A stretch of DNA of 13,139 nt from an uncultured Ruminococcus sp. (GCA_905234305.1 CAJOHT010000020.1:2032-15170), one strand, 5' to 3'. Numbered from the stretch's first letter, positions 6,053-12,311 are shown. The notes: generated from the letters alone by a model not told the origin. Made by a program: numbers and translations.

Positions 6053-6565
6053 TTACGGTGCCGCAATATGGAGCATAATATCGAATTCATCCTCGGCAAG
6101 CTCCTTATCGCCTAAGAAGATAAGCGCGGTAAATGTACAGAACAGACCTCTTGACTCAGGCTTCAGCATTTTTGAAACATCAATCAGATTGAGCTTAACG
6201 TTTTTAACGTTCTCGATATTTTCCTTAACGATATCTTTAGCGTACGGCTGGCGGACTAAGCCGAGCATTTTTCTTATCTCGTCAACAGCGCGCCTTTCGG
6301 CGAAGGAAAACCTTTTATCAACAGCAGCTGCGGAAAGCGCCATCTGATATAAAAACTCGTCGTACGACTCGCAGTCAAATTCCTCGACGCTTATAGAAGC
6401 AAGCTCAGGCTCCAGCTTTTCGTAGCAGATTTTAAACATAGACTCCCGCTGCTCGCGCGTCATACTTAAAATATTATCGGCAGTATTATTTACAAAAAGT
6501 TTAACAACGTCCTTCCTCTCCTCGGGCAAAGAGTCATACGGAACGCTTTTCTGATATTCAGCCAT
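6053..6565 (-). CDS. Uncharacterised acidic helical protein, 170 aa, first of a tandem paralog pair
   Basis: I place the start at the ATG at 6565-6563 (MAEYQKSVPYDSLPEER) because AAGGAGGA (6571-6578) sits five bases upstream. An open frame continues 22 codons further upstream but crosses the predicted -10 region, so the longer form is unlikely. The protein aligns with the downstream 164-aa protein along most of its length and ends DKELAEDEFDIMLHIAAP. The pair probably arose by tandem duplication. It diverges from the structured-RNA transcript on the other strand. Function is unknown; TerB-like is a weak guess. Confidence 0.7.
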   Translation of the reverse strand: MAEYQKSVPYDSLPEERKDVVKLFVNNTADNILSMTREQRESMFKICYEKLEPELASISVEEFDCESYDEFLYQMALSAAAVDKRFSFAERRAVDEIRKMLGLVRQPYAKDIVKENIENVKNVKLNLIDVSKMLKPESRGLFCTFTALIFLGDKELAEDEFDIMLHIAAP

Positions 6566-6602
6566 AGTTCTCCTCCTTAAAAAGATACTTTTTATTAAAA
6601 AT

Positions 6603-6631
6603 ATAATACCATACGCAGATTTAAAATACAA
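6603..6631 (-). promoter_or_regulatory. Promoter of the tandem paralog pair
   Basis: On the minus strand, TTGTAT (6626-6631) and TATTAT (6603-6608) are 17 bp apart, with an extended TGG before the -10. Transcription would start near 6596, about 31 nt before the chosen ATG, which supports the 170-aa start. Confidence 0.65.
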
Positions 6632-6648
6632 TATTTTTATACTAATTA

Positions 6649-6677
6649 TTGCTTTTTCAGCTCTAATATGCTACAAT
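6649..6677 (+). promoter_or_regulatory. Promoter of the structured RNA
   Basis: TTGCTT (6649-6654) and TACAAT (6672-6677) are separated by 17 bp and the -10 is extended (TGC). The expected start is G6684, exactly the first base of the outer RNA stem. It diverges from the paralog-pair promoter, with 17 bp between the two -35 boxes. Confidence 0.7.
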
Positions 6678-6683
6678 TTTCTT

Positions 6684-6839
6684 GTCACACAAAGTTTTAT
6701 TATTGTAGTTTTTTAGGCTGTATTTTTGTTTCGGCAAAAATACTAGCTCAATATTCTGCAACCTAAAAGGCTACGAGTATTTTGTGTGACAACAATGAGC
6801 TGTGTATTTTTCGTGCGCGGCTTCGGTCGCGCATTTTTT
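6684..6839 (+). ncRNA. Candidate structured RNA of about 156 nt (small RNA or riboswitch/attenuator leader), class not recognised
   Basis: Read on the plus strand, the transcript folds into nested helices. The outer stem is GTCACACAAA (6684-6693) with TTTGTGTGAC (6781-6790). A middle helix GTAGTTTTTTAGG (6705-6717) pairs with CCTAAAAGGCTAC (6762-6774), the only non-Watson-Crick pairs being two G-U. An apical hairpin is GTATTTTTG-tttcgg-CAAAAATAC (6720-6743). AGCTCA (6745-6750), unpaired in this fold, is complementary to TGAGCT (6796-6801) just outside the outer stem, giving a possible pseudoknot. A second GTATTTTT at 6803-6810 could compete for CAAAAATAC. A promoter lies at its 5' end and an intrinsic terminator at its 3' end, followed by a small ORF. 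Either it is an independent small RNA or it controls that ORF by termination. It does not resemble 6S, SRP, RNase P, tmRNA or any riboswitch I can recall. Confidence 0.6.
6814..6839 (+). terminator. Strong intrinsic terminator with UUCG tetraloop
   Basis: TGCGCGGC (6814-6821) and GTCGCGCA (6826-6833) form an 8-bp stem with one G-U pair, capped by TTCG and followed by six T. It ends 16 bases before the start of the next ORF, so transcription of that ORF requires readthrough. Confidence 0.9.
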
Positions 6840-6855
6840 ATTTTAGGGGTAAAAT

Positions 6856-7080
6856 ATGGATTTTGAAAAGGCTTTTTCCGATTTTATAGACAATACAGAA
6901 TACGACGAGGCTCAAAGCGCTCTATTTAAAATAACAAGAGAAGCGTTTAAAGCGGGCTTCAAAGCTGCTCAAAACTCCCCTCCCCCGAAAAATAAAATAC
7001 TCGAAATAAACGCAACTAAGGCAGAGTGTTTTAAAATTCACTCTGCCTTACTTACATATTATTTTATGAATAAGATTTAA
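6856..7080 (+). CDS. Small hypothetical protein, 74 aa, downstream of the structured RNA
   Basis: The first 50 residues (MDFEKAFSDFIDNTEYDEAQ...GFKAAQNSPPPKNKILE) look like a genuine small helical protein with an amphipathic region and a proline-rich linker. AGGGG (6845-6849) six bases before the ATG supports translation. The last 20 residues are encoded by the hairpin at 7020-7047, and the 3' end overlaps the convergent Big_2 gene by 17 bp. The C-terminal tail is therefore probably not functional, and a nearby earlier stop may have been lost. Family unknown. Expression presumably depends on readthrough of the terminator at 6814-6839. Confidence 0.55.
   Translation: MDFEKAFSDFIDNTEYDEAQSALFKITREAFKAGFKAAQNSPPPKNKILEINATKAECFKIHSALLTYYFMNKI
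7018..7049 (-). terminator. Terminator hairpin, copy 2 (inverted), for the Big_2 gene
   Basis: The GGCAGAGTG/CACTCTGCC stem lies at 7020-7028 and 7039-7047, extended by AA/TT. It lies 15 bases past the Big_2 gene stop on the minus strand. Read on the minus strand, its 28 bases are identical to those at 8469-8496. It also falls inside the end of the plus-strand 74-aa ORF. Confidence 0.75.
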
Positions 7081-8179
7081 ACCCGATATCGGAAAGCGAC
7101 ATATTTAATTCTTTATACAATAATGAATCAAAACACTTTAAGCCCAGATTAAAATCAGTAGTAACATATTGAACAATCTTATCTTTACTGAGTGTATATG
7201 TATTGCTCGTTACCTTTACATCCGGAGCGGTACTGTCAGGATTATAACCCGCCGTTTTAATTTTTATTTCTGCCGAATAGCTGGCGGAAGGATTTCCATT
7301 GCTTTCATAATATACATTAACGTGATTTGCCGTTACATAATCATAACCAGAAAGGCTGTATTTAAACGAAAAAGACGAGCTTATTTTATATTCATCAGGT
7401 TCGTCAGAGTATTCGCTGTAATATGTAAACACAAGCATATCATCCTTTGAATCATAAATTATAGAAGCAGAATCATCAGAAGCATCATCATAATAGCTGT
7501 CAAAAATACCAAAATCTCCGCCTCGACTTTTTTCGCCATTTTTCAGAATGTGTTTTTTTACAGCGCTGAGGTTTTCTTTGACCTTTGAATCAGCATTTTT
7601 ATTATTTACGTATACCGTACATTTCGCTTTTAATTTCGTACCGTCGGTAGTAGCGGCGGTAACAGTAGCAATACCTGAGTTTTTGGCTGATACCTTTCCG
7701 TTTTTTACAGTAACGATATTTGAGTTTGAGCTTGTCCATTTTATCTTTTTAGAAGCTGACGAAGGCTTAACGGTACATTTCAGAGTAGCTTTTTTCCCTT
7801 CTGTAAGTTTAAGTTTTGTTTTAGAAAGGGAAATCTTTTTTGTTTTAGACAGCTTAACTGTTACTTTAAGCGTTAACTTTTCGTTAGTCTTGCTGTTCTT
7901 AACGGTAATATTAGTTTTACCGCTATTTTTTGCTTTTAAATATAGTTTGATTTTATTGCCGCTCCATTTTCCCCATTTCGCGGAACAGATTTTTGACTTC
8001 GAGATAGTATATTTCAGCGAAGCCCGCGTTGTTGAGGTTATTGTTACTGTTGCCGACTTAGTAATAGATATTTTTGTTTTATTCGCGTAAAAGCTCTTGC
8101 CTTTTGCCGACGTCAATATTGCCGATGATAAAACAAGAATAATAACGCACAATGTTACAGATACTATTTTTTTAAACAT
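7064..8179 (-). CDS. Secreted protein with a bacterial Ig-like (Big_2) domain, 371 aa
   Basis: The N-terminus MFKKIVSVTLCVIILVLSSAILTSAKG is a typical Sec signal peptide with cleavage near residue 25. A lysine/serine/threonine-rich beta region follows (about 30-110). A Big_2 domain then occupies roughly residues 115-192, with the diagnostic pattern LTEGKKATLKCTVKP, KKIKWTSSNSNIVTVKNGKVSAKNSGIATVTA. The remaining 180 residues are rich in Y, D and S and unrecognised. No LPxTG, SLH or other anchor is visible, so it may be secreted or non-covalently surface-bound. The start is set by AAGAGGTG (8187-8194). A strong promoter lies upstream and overlaps the operator-like repeats of the divergent HTH gene, which may control it. 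Confidence 0.85.
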   Translation of the reverse strand: MFKKIVSVTLCVIILVLSSAILTSAKGKSFYANKTKISITKSATVTITSTTRASLKYTISKSKICSAKWGKWSGNKIKLYLKAKNSGKTNITVKNSKTNEKLTLKVTVKLSKTKKISLSKTKLKLTEGKKATLKCTVKPSSASKKIKWTSSNSNIVTVKNGKVSAKNSGIATVTAATTDGTKLKAKCTVYVNNKNADSKVKENLSAVKKHILKNGEKSRGGDFGIFDSYYDDASDDSASIIYDSKDDMLVFTYYSEYSDEPDEYKISSSFSFKYSLSGYDYVTANHVNVYYESNGNPSASYSAEIKIKTAGYNPDSTAPDVKVTSNTYTLSKDKIVQYVTTDFNLGLKCFDSLLYKELNMSLSDIGFKSYS

Positions 8180-8200
8180 ATTTTTTCACCTCTTAAAAGC

Positions 8201-8229
8201 ATTATAATCAATACGTTAAGTATAGTCAA
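8201..8229 (-). promoter_or_regulatory. Promoter of the Big_2 gene
   Basis: On the minus strand, TTGACT (8224-8229) and TATAAT (8201-8206) are 17 bp apart. One mismatch to consensus makes this a strong promoter, and its -35 overlaps the repeat cluster next to the HTH gene. Confidence 0.8.
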
Positions 8230-8255
8230 GAGTTTAAGTATGATACTCTTAAACT
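8216..8255. promoter_or_regulatory. Operator-like cluster of dyads between the Big_2 and HTH genes
   Basis: TTAAGTAT occurs twice in direct orientation (8216-8223 and 8234-8241), 18 bp apart. Overlapping dyads are AGTTTAAG/CTTAAACT (8231-8238, 8248-8255), AAGAGT/ACTCTT (8228-8233, 8245-8250) and AGTAT-G-ATACT (8237-8247). They cover the -35 box of the Big_2 promoter and the presumed -10 (TATGAT, 8239-8244) of the HTH gene. Binding by the small HTH protein would give autoregulation and control of the divergent gene. This is inference. Confidence 0.5.
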
Positions 8256-8265
8256 GGTGAGAAAA

Positions 8266-8469
8266 ATGATTTCATACAAACCGTTTTATGAAACTTTAAT
8301 AAAAAAGAATATAACTGAGTATCATTTGATTTTTAAAGAGGGTGTATCGGCAAACACTCTCCACAGGATAAAAAACGGGTTGCCGATTACTACAAAAACT
8401 CTCGACACTCTTTGCTTTATCCTCGACTGTGAGGTAAGCGATATAATTAAACACGATAAAAACAATTAG
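8266..8469 (+). CDS. Small Cro/CI-type helix-turn-helix regulator, 67 aa
   Basis: The 67-residue protein from ATG 8266 (MISYKPFYETLIKKNITEYHL) is a single helix-turn-helix domain of the XRE/HTH_26 type. A first helix pair is followed by EGVSANTLHRIKNGLPITTKTLDTLCFILDCEVSDII, with the usual recognition-helix and LDCEVSDII ending. A GTG nine bases upstream is in frame, but GGTGAG (8256-8261) fits as the ribosome site for the ATG. It diverges from the Big_2 gene and a dyad cluster fills the spacer. It probably represses its own gene and perhaps the secreted protein. Its TAG stop is contiguous with the terminator stem. Confidence 0.8.
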   Translation: MISYKPFYETLIKKNITEYHLIFKEGVSANTLHRIKNGLPITTKTLDTLCFILDCEVSDIIKHDKNN

Positions 8470-8505
8470 GCAGAGTGAATTTTAAAACACTCTGCCTTAT
8501 TCTTT
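8469..8505. terminator. Bidirectional terminator hairpin, copy 3
   Basis: GGCAGAGTG (8469-8477), loop AATTTTAAAA, CACTCTGCC (8488-8496), then TTATTCTTT. It exactly fills the space between the convergent HTH and EamA genes: the HTH stop ends at its first base and the EamA stop begins right after its last. On the minus strand it is followed by TAATTGTTTTT. Confidence 0.85.
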
Positions 8506-9492
8506 ATTGTTTATATTGTCCCTCAACTTATCAAGTGCGGAAAAAGCGTCTAACGTCTCGCCGTTTTCAATCTGAGTTTCCGCATTTTTGAGTTTATTAT
8601 TTAATCTTATACTCCTTAAATCAACCTGCGCGAGTATTACGGCGATAAATACCAAAGCGCAGCCCGATAATTCTTTTAAAGAAAGATTTTCGCCGAGTAT
8701 TATCCAGCCAGCGAGTGCCGCGAATACGGACTCTAAGCTCATAATAAGCGTCGCGAGGGTAGGCGTAGTATAGCGCTGGCCGATAATCTGTAGCGTATAG
8801 GCAACGGCGCTCGACATAATGCCCGTGAATAAAATCGAAAAACGGGCATTTATAATTCCCTCGATAGTCGGAGTCTCAAAAACAAAGGTCGGAATTATCA
8901 TCATAATCCCCGCCGACCAGAATTGCACGCACGCCATAACAAGCGCGTCGGCTCCTTTTTCAAGGAAGCGGTCTATTACCGTAATATGAGCCGCGAATCC
9001 TACCGCGCACGCGAGTAGAAAGCCGTCGCCCGCCGAAAGACTGAAATCGTTTTTTATACAAAGAAGGTAGAATCCCGCTATCGCGAGCAGTACACACAGC
9101 CATATTTTTTTAGGCTGTTTATTACCCATAACAAGGGCGATTATCGGAACGATAATAACGTAAAGCGCGGTAATAAATCCCGCTTCTCCCGCGGTAGTTG
9201 ACACAATACCTATCTGCTGTAAGGTACTTGCTATACCGAGTACGAGTCCGCAGCATATTCCTCCGATAACGGTAGTTTTTATATTAACAGGCTTATAATT
9301 TTTTGAGCGTTTCTCGAAATGTTTAAAAATCAGAACAACGGGTATTAGTACAACAGCCGCCAAAAAAGTACGGGTCATATTGAAAGTATACGGTCCTACG
9401 TAATTCATACCGTCGCTCTGAGCGACAAACGCCGTACCCCATATCAGCGCCGTAACAAGAAGTATTAAATTACCCTTCATATTTTTGAGCAT
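8497..9492 (-). CDS. EamA/DMT-family membrane transporter, 331 aa
   Basis: The protein begins MKGNLILLVTALIWGTAFVAQ, the hallmark of the EamA (drug/metabolite transporter) fold, and shows about ten hydrophobic helices in two repeated halves (roughly residues 5-145 and 150-292). The second half contains the conserved PTLATLIMSLESVFAALAGWIILGE segment. A hydrophilic C-terminal tail of about 35 residues follows. Members export or import small metabolites such as amino acids; the substrate cannot be read from sequence. GGGGG (9498-9502) precedes the ATG by five bases. It is a single-gene unit with its own promoter at one end and a shared hairpin at the other. Confidence 0.9.
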   Translation of the reverse strand: MLKNMKGNLILLVTALIWGTAFVAQSDGMNYVGPYTFNMTRTFLAAVVLIPVVLIFKHFEKRSKNYKPVNIKTTVIGGICCGLVLGIASTLQQIGIVSTTAGEAGFITALYVIIVPIIALVMGNKQPKKIWLCVLLAIAGFYLLCIKNDFSLSAGDGFLLACAVGFAAHITVIDRFLEKGADALVMACVQFWSAGIMMIIPTFVFETPTIEGIINARFSILFTGIMSSAVAYTLQIIGQRYTTPTLATLIMSLESVFAALAGWIILGENLSLKELSGCALVFIAVILAQVDLRSIRLNNKLKNAETQIENGETLDAFSALDKLRDNINNKE

Positions 9493-9513
9493 ACAATCCC
9501 CCGTTTCGGAATG

Positions 9514-9542
9514 ATTGTAGCATAATTCAGAGGTTATGGCAA
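9514..9542 (-). promoter_or_regulatory. Promoter of the EamA gene
   Basis: On the minus strand, TTGCCA (9537-9542) and TACAAT (9514-9519) are 17 bp apart, with an extended TGC immediately before the -10. Transcription would start near 9507, giving a very short leader of about 15 nt. Confidence 0.7.
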
Positions 9543-9544
9543 GT

Positions 9545-9576
9545 AAAACCCGACCCCCTTCAGCAAGAGGGTCGGG
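9545..9576 (-). terminator. Terminator of clpC
   Basis: Read on the minus strand, CCCGACCC and GGGTCGGG (9569-9576 and 9549-9556) form an 8-bp stem with additional CTT/AAG pairing inside, followed by TTTTAC. It lies 13 bases past the clpC stop. Confidence 0.85.
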
Positions 9577-9588
9577 AATGTTGTAAAA

Positions 9589-11971
9589 TTATTCAAATAC
9601 AAACTTACCGTCTTTAAAGTCGCAGGTAATCTTATTATTCTTGCTTACGGAGCCGTCAAGGATTTTCTCAGAGAGTTCATCCTCGATTTTACTCGTAATA
9701 GCTCTTCTAAGCGGTCTCGCGCCGTAGTTCTCGTCGTAGCCCGCGTTAGATATCTCGGTAATCGCGTTGTCGGTAAAGTCAACCTCAATTTCGAGAGCCT
9801 TTAAGCGCTCCTTAAGGTTATCGAGCATCTTAGCGGCAATCTCCTTTATCTCGTCCTGAGTGAGCTTATTAAACACGATTATATCGTCGATACGGTTAAG
9901 GAACTCGGGGCGGAAGGTGTTTTTGAGTTCGCCCATAACGATATCCTTAATGTTCTCGCTTTCCTTCTCCTTATCCTCGGTAAATCCGAGGCTCGCCTGC
10001 TTATCGGTAATGAGCCTTGCGCCGACGTTACTCGTCATAATGATTACCGTGTTTTTAAAGTCTACGGTTCTGCCCTGGGAGTCTGTAAGACGTCCGTCAT
10101 CGAGAATCTGGAGCAGAGTGTTGAAAACGTCGGGATGAGCTTTTTCGATTTCGTCAAAAAGGATTACCGAATACGGCTTTCTCCTTACCTGCTCGGTAAA
10201 GTGGCTGCCCTCGTCGAAGCCGACATATCCGGGAGGCGAACCTATTAACTTAGACACGGTATGCTTCTCCATAAACTCGGACATATCGAGTCTAATCATA
10301 GCGTTCTCATCGCCGAACATCGCCTGCGCAAGCGCCTTGCAAAGCTCGGTTTTACCTACGCCCGTTCGGACGCTTCGGGTCCTTAAGACCGACTCTGCCG
10401 CGGCGGATTGCCTTAGCTACGGCTTTTACTGCCTCGTCCTGACCGATAACTCTATCGTGGAGAACGTCCTCCATCTTAAGCAGGCGCTCGCTCTCCTCCT
10501 CGGTAAGCTGGACTACAGGTATACCCGTCCACTGGGACACGATTTGAGCGATATCCTCGGCATTAAGCTCGCCTGTCGCGGAGTTCTGGTTTTCCTGCCA
10601 TTTCTGCTTTTCATCCTCAAGCTGTTTAGAAACTTCCTTCTGCTCATCGCGGATTTTAGCGGCACGCTCAAAATCCTGCTCGTTAACGGCGCTGGATTTT
10701 TCAGCCTCAAGGTCCTTTACCTTCTGTTCAAGCTCCTTTAATGAATTCGGAGCGGTCAAGCTCTTGAGTCTTATTCTCGACGCGCCCTCGTCGATAAGGT
10801 CGATAGCCTTATCGGGCAGGAAGCGGTCGGCGATGTATCTTGAGGAAAGCTCTACAGCAGCCTTAATAGCCTCGTCCGAGATTTTAACCTTATGGTGGGC
10901 TTCGTAACGGTCGCGGAGTCCCTTTAAAATCAGTATAGTTTCTTCCTCGCTCGGCTCGCCTACGTTAACGGGCTGGAACCTGCGCTCTAAAGCCGCGTCC
11001 TTTTCAATATACTTTCTGTACTCGGAGATAGTAGTCGCGCCGATAACCTGGAAATCGCCTCTCGCGAGCGACGGCTTTAATATATTAGCCGCGTCGGTGC
11101 TGCCCTCGGCGGAGCCCGCTCCTACGATAGTATGAAGCTCGTCGATAAAGAGGATAACATTTTTAGCCTTTTTAACCTCGTCGATAGCTTCTTTTATTCT
11201 CTCCTCAAAATCGCCGCGGTATTTAGCTCCCGCTACCATACCCGTAAGGTCTAAACTTACGATACGCTTGTCGCGGAGGATCTCGGGCACTTTGCCTTCG
11301 ACGATTTTAAGCGCTAAGCCCTCGGCTACAGCGGTTTTGCCTACACCAGGCTCGCCGATCAAAACAGGGTTGTTCTTAGTACGGCGGGAGAGTATCTGGA
11401 TAACTCTTTCGATTTCCTCTTCCCTGCCGATTACGGGATCTATCTCGCCTTTCTTAGCGGCTTCGGTCAAGTCGCGTCCGAATTTATCGAGCCCCTTTGT
11501 ATTTGAATTATGCTTAGAGTTATTATCATTTTCATTACCGACATAATCCTCGGCGGTATCCATAACCGTATTGAGGTTAACTCCAAGCTCGTTTAAGAAA
11601 TTATAAGCATAGCTGTCGGTTTCCTGCATAATGCTGAAAAGCAGATGCTCTGTACCGACATAGTTATTACCGAGCTTCGAGGCGATAAGCAGCGCATTCT
11701 GCATTACGCGCTTGCTTCTCGGGGTAAAGTCGTTGGGAGTGAGCTTTACGGGCGAAGCCGTTCCTACGCTCTCCCTTATTCTTTCCTCAAGCTCAGAGGC
11801 GTTCAATCCCGCCTGAGATAAGGTAACAGCTGCAACTCCGCTGCCTTCCTTAATCAATCCGAGAAGGAGATGCTCGGTACCGATATAGGTATGTCCCATT
11901 TCACCCGCCGAGTTAATAGCGATGTTCAAAGCCTTATTTGCTTTTTGGGTAAAGTTTCTGAATTCATACAT
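9589..11971 (-). pseudogene. clpC: clpC, Hsp100 ATPase of the ClpCP protease, frameshifted in the second ATPase domain
   Basis: ClpC is a hexameric AAA+ unfoldase that feeds proteins, including arginine-phosphorylated ones, to ClpP. The first open part (10352-11971, 539 codons) shows two Clp_N repeats (1-145), D1 with Walker A GEPGVGKT (206-213), pore loop KYRG (250-253), Walker B ILFIDE (about 273-278), and a UVR/coiled-coil M domain (about 410-465). It ends [11 protein letters not shown] and stop. The second part continues in another frame from [19 protein letters not shown], with pore loop [12 protein letters not shown], Walker [12 protein letters not shown], the ClpP-contacting LGF loop and the normal C-terminus. 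Relatives have SFIFLGPT between PNG and GVGKT. Those eight residues are absent, which fits a 26-nt deletion and restores an 802-codon gene. AGGAGG (11980-11985) precedes the ATG. A sequencing or assembly error is possible. Confidence 0.88.
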
Positions 11972-12004
11972 AACAAATTCCTCCTTTTTTATATCTCCAC
12001 GTCA

Positions 12005-12070
12005 GGCGTGGACGTTCCTATCTTCAATCCATATCCCCCGTACGTTTAGCATTCTATGAAATTTTGGATA
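12005..12070. repeat. 66-bp direct repeat, copy A
   Basis: It begins GGCGTGGACGTTCCTAT and ends TTTTGGATA. 61 of 66 bases match copy B at 12158-12223, and all differences are transitions. It lies in the 319-bp clpC-mcsB spacer and contains the palindrome CGTACG. Together with CCACG at 11997-12001 its start can form a small hairpin. Confidence 0.85.
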
Positions 12071-12074
12071 TATA

Positions 12075-12128
12075 GGATAGGTTCATCTTTTTGCCGTTGA
12101 TAAAATTTTGACTATATTTTACCTATCC
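12075..12128. other. 8-bp inverted repeat enclosing the CtsR-like box
   Basis: GGATAGGT (12075-12082) and ACCTATCC (12121-12128) are perfect complements with a 38-bp loop that contains most of the CtsR-like site. The right arm overlaps one half of that site. Confidence 0.5.
12107..12123 (-). promoter_or_regulatory. CtsR-like heat-shock operator upstream of clpC
   Basis: On the minus strand the sequence is GGTAAAA-TAT-AGTCAAA. The CtsR consensus in Firmicutes is a tandem heptad RGTCAAA-NAN-RGTCAAA. Here the second heptad and the spacer match fully and the first differs at one base. It lies about 136 bp upstream of clpC. This suggests separate CtsR-controlled transcription of clpC, but I could not find a convincing -35/-10 pair next to it. 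Confidence 0.5.
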
Positions 12129-12144
12129 ATAGGCGGCTTTGGCT

Positions 12145-12159
12145 CCGACAGCTTGTCGG
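12145..12159. other. Short hairpin at the edge of repeat copy B
   Basis: CCGACA-gct-TGTCGG is a 6-bp perfect stem whose last two bases are the first two of direct-repeat copy B. No T-tract follows, so it is unlikely to be a terminator. Confidence 0.45.
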
Positions 12160-12223
12160 CGTGGACGTTCCTATTTTCAATCCATATCTCCCGTACGTTT
12201 AGTATTCTATGAAGTTTTAGATA
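12158..12223. repeat. 66-bp direct repeat, copy B
   Basis: The second copy of the 66-bp unit, in the same orientation and 153 bp from copy A, ends TTTTAGATA. The two copies flank the CtsR-like box and inverted repeat, so the spacer may have grown by duplication or insertion of a repeated element. Confidence 0.85.
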
Positions 12224-12255
12224 CTTGGGAAATGTTCTGCGTTCGACTAATACAA

Positions 12256-12311
12256 ATTACCTATTACTTATTACCTATTACCTTAAATTCTTAATTCTTA
12301 CCTCTTAATTC
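12256..12311. repeat. Heptanucleotide array running into the 3' end of mcsB
   Basis: Eight consecutive 7-bp units with changing sequence can be read: ATTACCT, ATTACTT, ATTACCT, ATTACCT, TAAATTC, TTAATTC, TTACCTC, TTAATTC. The last three lie inside the mcsB coding region, covering its stop codon (12291-12293) and final residues. The same 7-bp periodicity appears at 3208-3416 with other unit sequences. Confidence 0.65.

Noticed and set aside
6566..6631. 22-codon N-terminal extension of the 170-aa paralog
   Set aside because: It crosses the predicted promoter -10 box, and a strong ribosome site lies five bases before the internal ATG at 6565.
6682..6792. Reading the 12-bp inverted repeat TTGTCACACAAA/TTTGTGTGACAA as ends of a miniature transposon
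   Set aside because: No target-site duplication flanks it, a promoter ends exactly at one arm, the interior is also paired and a terminator follows. A transcribed structured RNA explains more. Not fully excluded.
7548..8090. 180-codon open frame on the plus strand opposite the Big_2 gene
   Set aside because: It is the antisense shadow of a low-complexity K/S/T-rich coding region, giving a phenylalanine/valine-rich product with no ribosome site.
10352..10390. Programmed ribosomal frameshift in clpC
   Set aside because: Conserved residues SFIFLGPT are physically absent, so no frameshift could restore the Walker A motif. No slippery sequence is evident.
10337..10741. 134-codon plus-strand frame opposite clpC
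   Set aside because: It is antisense to the conserved M-domain and D2 coding region of clpC and has no independent support.
12005..12223. Two 66-bp repeats as a CRISPR array remnant
   Set aside because: The repeats are too long, there are only two, they are 92% identical with an 87-bp interval that holds its own inverted repeat, and no cas genes are nearby.
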